Assembly (NCBI GenBank): GCA_963971225.1
Contig: OZ020268.1
Span: 49,154,404 to 49,218,403, forward strand
Reading direction: 5' to 3'
Source of the DNA: Melieria omissa
Taxonomy: Eukaryota; Arthropoda; Insecta; Diptera; Ulidiidae
DNA length: 64,000 nt
Part shown: one piece after another, positions 1 to 11,300 of the stretch
Layout of the letters: each line of letters opens with the position of its first letter
Numbering within the stretch: the first letter of the stretch is position 1
Notes under the pieces: model-generated
Told to the model about the DNA's origin: nothing
Databases searched by the model: none
The model's input: the letters and a program-made list of their open reading frames with translations, nothing else
Made by a program: the position numbers and the translations under genes

Positions 1-494
1 ACGTCACGTCAGGCGCGTTCATCGTTCATCTCGACGCTTGACGTACGCCGTGTTTTCGTGTCGAAATTATTGTTTTCTCACTCATCAGCGAAGCGTTCAT
101 TTGCGTTGAATGAAAACTGAAAATGGATGCCAACTGGGCGTGTAGGTCGCGCAACAACAAAAACAGCAACAACTGTGAAGCGCAGTGAGCTGCTGGCGTA
201 TCGCTAACAAGTTAATACAACAAAGCAATGAATAAAAAAAAAATATTTGAGAAGAAAAATATTAAAATTATAAAAACAGGTAGAAAAAAAAAAAACATAA
301 AAAGTATGAAAGCATGGGAAAAATAAGAAAAGAAATTATAAAAACAAGTAAAAACAATGCATTTAATTAACAAAAATATTTAAACAGGAAAAAATAATAA
401 AATAATAAATAATAAAATAATAAAATAAAATAATAATAACATAAAAATTTTAAAAATATTAAAAAAAACATTAGTAGATATACATAAGATATAA
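1..494. other. No gene recognised; AT-rich after position 225
   Basis: The first 220 bases are of normal composition and contain a short ATG frame at 123 ending at TGA 189 with no recognisable product; they could be a 5' UTR. From 225 onward the sequence is A-rich with AAAATAATAA-type runs. The missing Graf N-terminal exon was looked for here and not found. Confidence 0.4.
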
Positions 495-1730
495 CACCGT
501 GCGACAAAAATGAAAAAATTTTTTCACACTGGAAAAAATCCATATGGGCGTGAAACTAGAGACCAAACATAGTAATACTGCATAATCAGTTTTTCATTTC
601 TACATCCTTTGTCCTTTTAAAAGGACTTCAAAGTTTTGAAGGGGATAAAAAATAAAAAATATATAAAAAATACTTAACCTCATTAAAGTATGGCGATATG
701 TATATCAAATGAAAGAGGAAAAGCTCAAGAATTTAAATAAATTTGATTTTTTATCTATTTGTAAAAAAAGGATATGAAAACGGTCCTTTTAAAATTTTAG
801 TTCTTTATATCCTTGTAATTTTATGTAGAATTTTCTTGAAAAGTATGTTAGAACCCAAAATATCCTTGATCACGTGTCAAAATTCTCGCTTAATTGATTT
901 TGTATCTATTTATTATTTAAAATACTGATACGCAAATAAATTAGAATTTTGTACTTCATCGTTCAGACGTGCAGCTTCCGCCTTTTGTTTAATAACTTTC
1001 GAACCAATAAACTTAGGTTAGGTTAGGTTACGGAAGCGGTGTGTGCGGCAAGCACTTCCACTCGGAGACCCTGTTGGGTCCATTGTGAATCCCTTCATTT
1101 TCGGAGAAACCGGTGCCTTCTTCTATCGGTTGGGATCCCTGTAGATCCAGGCGGGATCTTTTGGGAACCATTTGGTCTTGGCGAGGAAATTGTGTAGATC
1201 GGTAATCTGTGCATCTGCTACCTCCGCGAGCCCATCAATGAACCTTGCCCCAAGAGTCTAGAGCCGTCGTCCTTGTAGTGATGGGCAGTGGCATAGCAGA
1301 TGCTCGACCGATTCTACTGCATAAACCAATAAAGTTAGAGCAATGAAATTTTGACACGTGATCAAGGAGATTTTGGGTTCTAACATACTTACTTTTTAAG
1401 AAAATTCTGTATAAAAATTCAAAGATATAAAGGATTAAAACTTTCAAAGGACCTTTTTCATATCCTTTTCTTACAAATAGAAAAAAGATCAGTTTTATTT
1501 AAATTCTTGGGCTCTTCCTCTTTCATCTGATATACATATCGTCATATTCTAACTAGGTTAAGTATTTTTTATATTTTTTTTATTTTGAATCCCCTTCAAA
1601 ATTTTAAAGTACTTTTAAAAGGACAAAGGATGTAGAAATGAAAAACTGAGTACGCAGTATTACTATGTTTGGTCTCTAGTTTTACGCCCATATGGATTTT
1701 TTCCAGTGTGAAAAATGCTGTCGCACGGTG
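495..1730. mobile_element. Long terminal inverted repeat (foldback/MITE-like) element
   Basis: Two arms of about 400 bp (about 495-898 and 1341-1730) are reverse complements of each other at roughly 85-90 percent by eye. The ends are CACCGTGCGACA and TGTCGCACGGTG. The element is flanked on both sides by TAA (492-494 and 1731-1733), a possible 3-bp target duplication. No transposase is present, so it is non-autonomous. The superfamily is uncertain: the CACNGTG-like end recalls Transib, but a 5-bp target duplication is not seen. Confidence 0.85.
1017..1323 (-). mobile_element. 5'-truncated non-LTR retrotransposon nested in the foldback loop
   Basis: The minus strand encodes the C-terminus of a non-LTR ORF2: a zinc-knuckle-like EHLLCHCPSL, then FIDGLAEVADAQITDLHNFL and WIYRDPNR before a stop, followed by a 3' UTR and a tail of TAACC units at 1017-1034. 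One in-frame stop follows the knuckle. A 15-base near-direct repeat (aaccataaa-type, one mismatch) flanks it at 1002-1016 and 1324-1338, as expected of a target-primed insertion. Related copies lie at 16.2-17.4 kb and 24.7 kb. Confidence 0.75.
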
Positions 1731-2540
1731 TAATAAATACAAAAAGCAAAAAAAAAGTAACAAGAAATATAATAAATTTTAAGAAGCAAAAATAACAAGA
1801 AATATAATAAATTATAAGAAAAAAAATAATAAAAAATAAAATAAATTATAAGAAACAAAATAGTAACAAATATAATAAATTATGAGAAGAAAAAATAATA
1901 AAAAATATAATAATAAAAAATAATAAAGAAAAAATAATAAAAAATATAAAATACGTGCAAAAAGTTATAAAAATAAGTACAAAAAGTAATTTCAAAATGT
2001 AAGTATAAAAACTGGCCAAATAAGATATAAAAACAGTAAAAAAAAATTATTAAAAAAATTTTAAAATAATTTTAAAATAAAAAAACAGGCAAAAACATGA
2101 AATAAAATACATGAAAAAATAATACAGTAATATAAAAAATTAAAAAATTAAACAAAATAAGAAGTATCAAAGTAAAACAACACGAAAACAGCAACAACAA
2201 CAATTATACAACACTTCATAAAACAACAACAAAAAAACTACTAAAAAAGTACTAAACAAAGACATTGTTCCAGCCAGTAAAGGCAACCGTATCAGTTACA
2301 TGCAACCATTGTTTAACCAATACTGCAAAGTGTCTTTGAAAACTCGTCAAGGTGTGTCAATCAACAAAAAAAAATTTACAAAAATAACTAATAAAAAATT
2401 AAATTAAATTGATTTAAGATACAAAAAACTTCAAAAATAAACAGCAACAGTTTTCATTTGAGCTGCGCTCAGCAAAATATAGACAATGTTTTCCTTCAAT
2501 GATTTTACTCTAATGTTATCTCTACTCACAAAACTGCCAA
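1731..2540. other. AT-rich DNA, no gene seen
   Basis: A-rich degenerate repeats (AATAATAAAAA, AGAAAT) to about 2160, then AACAACAA-type sequence. No ORF, RNA gene or element boundary recognised. Confidence 0.5.
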
Positions 2541-3190
2541 AAAATTAGTTAAAATTAGTTGGGAAAGATGTCAAAGTTTGTAGTTAGTGGTACATTTTCA
2601 AAAATAGATCGAAATTGTCATAAATGAGTTAAAATTTCCATATCTCCCATTGAAAGCAAGAGAAAATCGAAGTCAAAAGATGACTTTGAACAGTTGCCTA
2701 TTGTCGTTCTATTGCTGGTAGCTTCTAAACTTCAAAGGTTAGTGACCAGCAATGTCGTTCACTTTATAATAGAACTCTTCAGCTATACGAAAAAATGGGT
2801 TAAAAAACCCGGTATCCCAAAGACATTCCAATTAATTGACGTTTAAGAGTGACTTTGAAAAAGTTGGCTCTCTTACAACCGTTAAACTTATCATCGTTTT
2901 TTAACCAGAAAAGCCAGCAATCTTAAAAATATTTGAATGACTTTTTATGCAGAACTCTTCAGCTTTCCATAAATAGGTCAAAAGTCCCAGATATTCCACC
3001 GGTAAGCCAAGAAAATTGAAGTTGAAGATTGACTTGAAAAATTCTAATTTCCCAGAATCATTCAACTGCCAGTAACTCGTAAGCTTTATTGACTAACGAC
3101 CTGAAATATAAATTATTTTTTAGTAGAAGCCTAAAGGCTTCGATAAGTGAGTCTAAAATCTCCGATCTCTAATCGACAAGTGGAGAAAAT
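2541..3190 (+). repeat. Degenerate tandem repeat, about 180-bp unit (left copy)
   Basis: At least three to four diverged units, marked by GTAGAACTCTTCAGC-like sequence at about 2767 and 2948 (181 bp apart) and a weaker copy near 3121. Each unit continues with a ccataaatgggtcaaaa-type segment, ATATTCCAC and a GACTTTGAA motif. The same family, same orientation, is found at 49690-51070 on the other side of Graf. Confidence 0.75.
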
Positions 3191-3235
3191 ATAATTTAAA
3201 AAATAAAAAAAATGTTTGTGCAGTTCAAAGACTTT

Positions 3236-3420
3236 TAAAATTTTTATTTCTAACTTTTAATTTATCTTTAAAGTTATTTGTTATTTATAATTTATTTTAT
3301 TTTATTTTATTTTATTTTATTTTATTTTATTTTATTTTATTTTGTTGTAATTTATTTTATTTCATTTAATTTTATTTAAATTTATTTTACTTTATTTTAT
3401 TTTGTTGTAATTTATTTTAT
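3236..3420. repeat. Degenerate TTTTA pentamer tract
   Basis: Runs of TTTTA with interruptions (ttgttgtaa, ttaaat) lead directly into the TCTAT array, suggesting the latter arose from it by a T-to-C change and amplification. Confidence 0.8.
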
Positions 3421-4930
3421 TCTATTCTATTCTATTCTATTCTATTCTATTCTATTCTATTCTATTCTATTCTATTCTATTCTATTCTATTCTATTCTAT
3501 TCTATTCTATTCTATTCTATTCTATTCTATTCTATTCTATTCTATTCTATTCTATTCTATTCTATTCTATTCTATTCTATTCTATTCTATTCTATTCTAT
3601 TCTATTCTATTCTATTCTATTCTATTCTATTCTATTCTATTCTATTCTATTCTATTCTATTCTATTCTATTCTATTCTATTCTATTCTATTCTATTCTAT
3701 TCTATTCTATTCTATTCTATTCTATTCTATTCTATTCTATTCTATTCTATTCTATTCTATTCTATTCTATTCTATTCTATTCTATTCTATTCTATTCTAT
3801 TCTATTCTATTCTATTCTATTCTATTCTATTCTATTCTATTCTATTCTATTCTATTCTATTCTATTCTATTCTATTCTATTCTATTCTATTCTATTCTAT
3901 TCTATTCTATTCTATTCTATTCTATTCTATTCTATTCTATTCTATTCTATTCTATTCTATTCTATTCTATTCTATTCTATTCTATTCTATTCTATTCTAT
4001 TCTATTCTATTCTATTCTATTCTATTCTATTCTATTCTATTCTATTCTATTCTATTCTATTCTATTCTATTCTATTCTATTCTATTCTATTCTATTCTAT
4101 TCTATTCTATTCTATTCTATTCTATTCTATTCTATTCTATTCTATTCTATTCTATTCTATTCTATTCTATTCTATTCTATTCTATTCTATTCTATTCTAT
4201 TCTATTCTATTCTATTCTATTCTATTCTATTCTATTCTATTCTATTCTATTCTATTCTATTCTATTCTATTCTATTCTATTCTATTCTATTCTATTCTAT
4301 TCTATTCTATTCTATTCTATTCTATTCTATTCTATTCTATTCTATTCTATTCTATTCTATTCTATTCTATTCTATTCTATTCTATTCTATTCTATTCTAT
4401 TCTATTCTATTCTATTCTATTCTATTCTATTCTATTCTATTCTATTCTATTCTATTCTATTCTATTCTATTCTATTCTATTCTATTCTATTCTATTCTAT
4501 TCTATTCTATTCTATTCTATTCTATTCTATTCTATTCTATTCTATTCTATTCTATTCTATTCTATTCTATTCTATTCTATTCTATTCTATTCTATTCTAT
4601 TCTATTCTATTCTATTCTATTCTATTCTATTCTATTCTATTCTATTCTATTCTATTCTATTCTATTCTATTCTATTCTATTCTATTCTATTCTATTCTAT
4701 TCTATTCTATTCTATTCTATTCTATTCTATTCTATTCTATTCTATTCTATTCTATTCTATTCTATTCTATTCTATTCTATTCTATTCTATTCTATTCTAT
4801 TCTATTCTATTCTATTCTATTCTATTCTATTCTATTCTATTCTATTCTATTCTATTCTATTCTATTCTATTCTATTCTATTCTATTCTATTCTATTCTAT
4901 TCTATTCTATTCTATTCTATTCTATTCTAT
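3421..4930. repeat. Perfect TCTAT pentamer array, 302 copies
   Basis: 1510 bases of TCTAT with no interruption that I can see. It starts after a TTTAT tract and stops sharply at taaattaaat (4931). Such length without a single variant is unusual for a microsatellite; it implies recent expansion or an assembly artefact. Confidence 0.98.
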
Positions 4931-5040
4931 TAAATTAAATTTTTTTTTATTTACTTTATTTATTTTTATGAAAAGAACATTTCAAAGCAATCAATAATTT
5001 CCAATCAAAAGCCAACTGCAGTTGCTGATTGATGTTCAAA

Positions 5041-5106
5041 CTGCTCGCCAACCTAACCTTACTTTTTCATAACCCAACTTAGGTAAGGTTTTGTTAGGTT
5101 AGGTTG
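5041..5106. repeat. Facing CCTAA / TTAGG tracts
   Basis: A CAACCTAACCTTA segment and, 40 bases on, TTAGGTTAGGTTG form an imperfect inverted repeat. They look like two head-to-head 3' tails of the TAACC-tailed non-LTR family rather than telomeric DNA. Confidence 0.5.
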
Positions 5107-5216
5107 AATTGGCTCAATTGTACAAAAATACATGAATTATTATTACATTTAATCTATATTTAACCCCACTTTTCTGTCGTCAAAATTAATGATCCATTTT
5201 TCTGGTTTTATTGCAG

Positions 5217-5374
5217 TGTTGTCAACGCGCATGAAACAGTTGGCGCATCTATTGGACGATTTCAATTTCGAATGCATTGGCACAGCGCAAACTGACGACG
5301 AAAATGTCATTTGCGAGAGTCTAAAGCATTTTGCGGCCATAATTTCAACCATCGAGGATGAACGAGAAAAAATG
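5217..5374 (+). CDS. Graf: Graf exon a: first BAR helices (partial 5')
   Basis: The exon follows a strong acceptor (pyrimidine-rich, ttgcag at 5211-5216) and ends before gtgaga at 5375. It opens with two bases of a split codon and encodes 52 full codons (from LSTRMKQ to DEREKM). The central segment FNFECIGTAQTDDEN is the conserved BAR helix region of GRAF proteins. The preceding exon, which supplies the first base of the split codon and the N-terminal BAR residues, is not recognisable in the first 5.2 kb. Confidence 0.93.
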
Positions 5375-8300
5375 GTGAGAGCATCAAATAACCGAAACAA
5401 TTATGAAACTAAAAACTAATTATTTATTTTTTTTTGTATGCAGCTAACACTGGCAGATCAACACATCATAATGCCGCTGGAGGAGTTTCGCAAGAAACAC
5501 ATTGGCGGCGTTAAAGAGAACAAGAAAAAGTTTGACAAGAAAACGGAAAAGTTCTGTCAGACGCAGGAACGCTTTCTGAATATGTCAACGAAAAAGCCCG
5601 AGAACACAATACAGGAGGTGAGTGCGAATGCAGACAAAGGGACTGAGAAGCGCTTTGAGAAAAGTGCATTGAAGGAGCTCTGAAAGAGGTTATGGGAAGA
5701 GGAGAGGCTTGAAGGCATTAGGGGCTAGAGGGGACCAGAAGAAGTAACTAGGAGCCAGACGAAAGTAGAGAAGGAGCCAATTTAATGAAGTTTTTCCGTC
5801 TGCGAGTGGACAAAGTTTTTGCATCACGTGCGCCTTTCCAAAGTGTGCAAGAGGGAAAATGCAATAAATGCGAAATGGCGCACAGCGGCCAGAAGCAGTG
5901 CACACTTTGTGGCCAACGTCATTGCTTGAACTTTTTTTCTTGCCATTTTCCAATTTTAGTAAATAGACGGTTTTTGTTATTGTTGCTGTGGTTGCTATGG
6001 TTGTTTGTGTATTGCAAAGTTCCCTGACCTACGCCAACACACAATTGCAATGCGCTGCAGACACACACACACACACACATTCATTCATTGAGTTTAAGCT
6101 TTGGTAGCCGCGCCCGCGCCATGAATTTACCTCGCACTCGCCACATGGCCGCCCACTCAATACATACGAAAACTTTTGCGCTTATTTACTACCAATGCCG
6201 CACAGCAAATATTGCACATACGTTGCACACTATTTTCGTGCCCTTTCTCCTTCTCCTCCACCTGGGAGGGCGTCCTGTGGGGATCCACACGAACATTTGC
6301 GCCGGCAAAACTGGCACAGGAGCCGAAGTTGTGCGGCAGACAGGCTTCGTGCCGGCTTTCAGGCGCACTGGCTGTGAGTTGGCAGCATAGCGAGGAGGTG
6401 AAACGCGGGTATGGGTAAACCCTATTATGTGGCAACACTAACAGAAACCGTTAAATAGTAAATATTAGACTTGTCTGAGCGCTAAGCAGCCCAACGCAAT
6501 GCAGCCAGTCACACACACACACACACACACACATACACATCCTCTTCCCACTTCCACCCACATCCTTTTATCACTTCCACCCACTCTTCTTCTCTTTCCC
6601 CACTTCCTCCTCTCGCCTACACAACTAGCAATCGTCCATGTAGTGTGAGCGCTTTTCATTTTTGTTGCCTTTCGACGGTGTGGGCGCGGTCTGTGTTACA
6701 TAAATACCGTTAGTGCAATTTTGCCACTATCGTTTCACTTTGTGTAGATATATATTTACATATATCTATATAGTTATATCTGTGTGTGTGTTTATGTTTA
6801 CGCCATTGCCAGCCATCGCTGTCGCCTTCTAAGTGTTCCGACACAAAAGTTTACACTCAAAACTTTACTTATGCTTACAAACATATCTTCTTTATATTTT
6901 CATACATATTTTATGCTTTTCAATCTATCCCGTTATGCTTTTACATACATCCCGTTATGTTCTTTCTGTCGTCTATCTTCGTCTTTGATGCATTTTGCGG
7001 CTCCTTGTGCGCTCGTTGAATTTGCATGCAATTTTGCTTCGAAGCTAATGGCAGCCGGGTGACTGAGTTCCAGACCCTTGAGTTGCCTTCGTTTCGTTTT
7101 GCTTTAAGACGGCGGCAAAATTTCTCATTTTACTATTTAATAAATATGCAGATTTGCTTTGGCATTCAAGTTGTCGTTTGACAGCTCAAGTGGGCGAGAT
7201 TGCTTTTGTCAATCGGTGGCAACTATTGAAGTGGAGATTTTATAAATGAAGATTTTTTTTGAAGTGAGGATTAGATATGAGAGTTTTAAGGATTAAAAAA
7301 GTGAGGAGGAAAGAGTTTAACAAAGTGCAGATTAGAGATGTAAGGATTAGGAATGTGAAGAGGAGAGAATTAAGGTTTAACAAAGTGCAGATTAGAGATG
7401 TAAGGATTAGGAAAGTGAGAAGAGTCAGGATTAGGGAAGTGAATATGCGAGAAATGAGGAGATTAAAGATCTAAGGATTACGTAAGTGAAGATAAGAGAA
7501 GTGAGTATTAGAGAAGTCAAGTTGAGAGAAGTGAGGATTAGGAAAGTGAAGCTGAGAGAAGTGAGGATTAGGAAAGTGAAGGTGAGAGAAGTGAGGATTA
7601 GGCAGTGAAAATTAAAGATGAAGATGAGAGAAGTGAGGATTAGAAAAGTAAAGATTTGAAGAGTGAAGATAACAGAAGTGATAATAGTTAATAGAGTGAG
7701 GTTTAGAATAGTCAGGATTAGGGAAGTGGGAATTAGAGCAGAAGAGGAGAGAAGTGAGGATTAGGTAGTGAAGATTAAAGATCTGAGGACTAAGAAAGTG
7801 AAAAATGGAAGAGTGAAGATGACAGAAGTGATGATAAGAGGTTTAGTATGGGTGAGGTTTAGTAAGAAAAGTGAAGATGAGAGAAGTGAGAATAAGACAA
7901 GTAAAGATTGGAAGAGTGAAGATGACAGCAGTGAAGATAAGAGAAGTATGGTTTAGAAAGAAAAGTGAAGATGAGAGAAGTGAGGATAAAAAGGTGAAAA
8001 TTAGAGCAGTGAAGATTGAAAAAGTGGAAGTTAATGGAGGAAGCGATTATAGAAACAGAGATCACAGAAGTGGAGGCTATTATTTTATTTTCATTTCTTT
8101 GTAATGTTTTGAAGTCCTATAGCATCAAGGCCGACTATGAAGCGCGAGTAATCATAGAAGACGTGGCTGTTATTTGATGCTCATTGCCTTGAAATATACT
8201 GAAGTCTTGAGGCATCAATGTGAGGCATGTAAAAAACCAAATTGAATGATTTGTATGTTTGAAATGTTGTTAGTTACATGTGGTGTCTAATGGATCACTG

Positions 8301-11300
8301 AGCAATTGACACCCACGTAAAAAGGATGCGTTTGCTTTTCTGACTTCTGTCCAAGCTGCAAGGACGAGGAAGAGAAAGAAAACACACCTCACCTTCTATG
8401 CAGTTTTTCAGCGATATCTAGAAGAAAAAATATTAAATCTAGGGGATCTAGTCGATAGGACTTCTCGCAATCTACTAGACTTTGTAAAAGGATCATAGTG
8501 GTTCAATGAGTGAGTGGACTTCAGCTCGTAAGAAGCTCAAACTGATTCAATGAGTAAGCGGATTCAAGTTCAATTGATTGTGGTATCTTTTTATTCCGAT
8601 TTCGGTATCATAATGGACTTTGATAATATTTCTTAGTAACTAAATAGCTTTTGAAGGATCAAATATATCTTGAAATATTGACAGAAGGCTCCAAAAGATA
8701 GAAAGAAGGCCCCATATTTGGAGATAATTACTACTTCAATCCAAATATTCCCACTTGATTTTTTTCTCTAGTCACAAAACTAAGAAATGTCAACAACAGT
8801 AAAGTTGACACTTTTAAATAAAAATCTTTACAGGAGCATCAACAATTAAGTCAGCATTACAATTTCAGAGATGATTGCTGTAAGTCTATCAATTTCTATG
8901 GTTCTATTCCCACTTGATCATTAATCTCCAGTCACAAATCTAAAAAATGTGAAGGAATCTTTAAAGGCTTTTTTGTTTTGCCTTTGATGGGTTTGTAGGT
9001 ATGTTTCTGTTCACTTTTGGAGTCCTTGTCCAAGGTGGGTTTTTTTTGTAGTCTAATTCTATAACCAGAGGTCGCTGTAACACATTCTCATTCATCACTT
9101 TTTTAGGGGAATTTCGCGCATTTCCAAGTTAATCCACATTCGTTAGTCACAAAGTCGAACTGAAACGATTTCATGTGCAAACTCATATACAAACATATAT
9201 GTACACTAGGGATCGCAATTTTTGGCCATTTTGCGATCCCGGGATTTTCGGGATTGAAAAGTCAAATCCCGGGATCCCGGGATTTAATCCCGGGATTCAT
9301 ATAACAAATTTTTTAATAAAACAATTTTCCCGAATTGCATAAATACTTGTTTATAATATATTTATCATAAAAATGGACACATTTTAATCACATTTGGGTA
9401 GTTTCAAGATTTTTTATCTTGAATTTAATCACATTTTGTTTAACCCTTCAATTCCCATGTCCAAAATAGTGAAAAAGAAAATTTTCTTTTTAAATAAAAG
9501 AGCTTAGATACGTTTGGATAAGACAAAAAAATACATAAAAAATGTTTAAACTACCCTCATTTTTATATTGAAAGAAACCACACAAACTCGCACTGCTTTA
9601 ATTACGCGTGAAACAAATGAATAAATTTTACAAATGACGTATCGCTAGTGTTGGTAGGAAAATTAAATAAACAAGTACTACTAATTGACTTTGCTATACA
9701 AGTGTTAGAATTTTAAAATTAAAACCTATGTGGTAGGAAAACAAATATTAAGCATCTGTCACCTACAGGTGACACTGGGAATTGAAGAGTTAACTTAAAA
9801 GTTTTTCATTTGACATTTAACTTCAGTTTCATAGCATTTTTTTTTATCCAAAAATGACACTTAAACATAACTTATTACTTTGCAACCGATGTATCATAAA
9901 GTGCATATATATATGCATATTTGATAAAAAAAATAAAACAGTTAATTTGTTTGTGCTTTTAGTTTTACTTCGATTATTTCGATAAAAAAGTTAAGCGTTT
10001 TGATTAACTAAAAACTGAGATCTTAAAAATACAAAGGCATTAAGTGTTTTGTTCTCTTATCTAGAGCGAAATTTATTTCAAATGAACCCTGCTGAAGAGA
10101 AACATCCTTCAGATTCAACACTTGTTGGTTGAATGCTTAGTAAATAATCATAAGCCTTTTGCAAAAGACGCACTCTATCCCCTCCCTTCTCCCTCAAATA
10201 AGGAATTGGGTTTTTGTGCCTTAAAATTTATTTCATTTGAACTTTGAAGCATCTTTTGCAATCCCGAAAATCCCGGGATAAAAGAATTTGAATCCCGGGA
10301 TTTTCGGGACTGGAAAAAGTCCGGGATCCCGGGATCCCGGGATCCCGGGATTGCGATGCCTAATGTACACATACATACAACATATGCCCGTATATGTTAT
10401 GTACTGTACTCACTTGTAGTAAAGAATTCGTTGCACTGGGTGCACCTGGCAGCCCCTGACACTGCTCGCTGCCTGGCCGACTGACTGAACTTGCTGCGGC
10501 GAACACACGCCCCAAAAATAAATCCACACACAGTTTGAACTTGATTGATACGAATATTTGGTTGTTGTAATGTTGTTGTTGTAGCATAGTTGCTCTAGTA
10601 GCCATTGTCGCTGAGTGTGTGTGTGTTTGGTTTGTCGATATGTGCCGCTGCTGCCTCGGCTGCATGCCATGTCGCTTACACCATTCGGTGCACATGCAGT
10701 CAGTGACACGACAACTGTTGCCGTTTGGTTGTTGTTGTTGTTGATGAATGTATCGGCCTGCTGTATGTTTTGCAGCGTTAACAGCTGTTGTTGTTATTGC
10801 TTTCCAGTTCAATTGATTTTTGATTACATTCAAATTACAATGGTTCGTCAGGCTGCGTGTGCTACAATGTTGGCATAAGGTGACCATACAGTCCACAAAA
10901 GAAATGAGAAAGTATTGAAAAAATTCAGAAATGATGCAGCAAAAATACAAAAATTTTAAATAATTGAAAAGTTTGTTTTTCTACTTACTTGAAAGCTGTT
11001 CAAAAACATCGGAAATTGTATTTAACTAAGCAATTAAAAACTTACAAAATTGCTATGAGAAAATAAATGGTAGAACAATGTCGACATGCAAACAATTTTA
11101 ATAATTTAAAACGTGAAATTTTGTGAACTTTGAATACTCCAAAAACATAGAACATATTTTTTGGGTCATATGACGAAATTGCTGAAGTTTCTTAACTCAA
11201 TCAAAAACCTTCTTCACCAGCTAAAAAAAAAACTGCTGCATCAAAAGTGCTGAATTTTCTTAACTCGATCAAAAAATTTAAGAACACTAATCTTAACCCA

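Noticed and set aside
3421..4930. TCTAT array as telomeric or CRISPR-like repeat
   Set aside because: No spacers, and the unit is not a telomere motif; it is a plain microsatellite that grew from a TTTTA tract.
5189..5216. ATG at 5189 as the Graf start
   Set aside because: It lies in the polypyrimidine tract before a strong acceptor and would replace the conserved start of the BAR domain.
5618..5680. Graf exon b extended to TGA at 5681
   Set aside because: The donor gtgagt at 5618 joins in phase to exon c, which continues the BAR domain; the extension has no family similarity.
10360..10950. 196-codon minus-strand frame
   Set aside because: It crosses the hAT end and its target duplication, and Gln and His runs come from TTG repeats.
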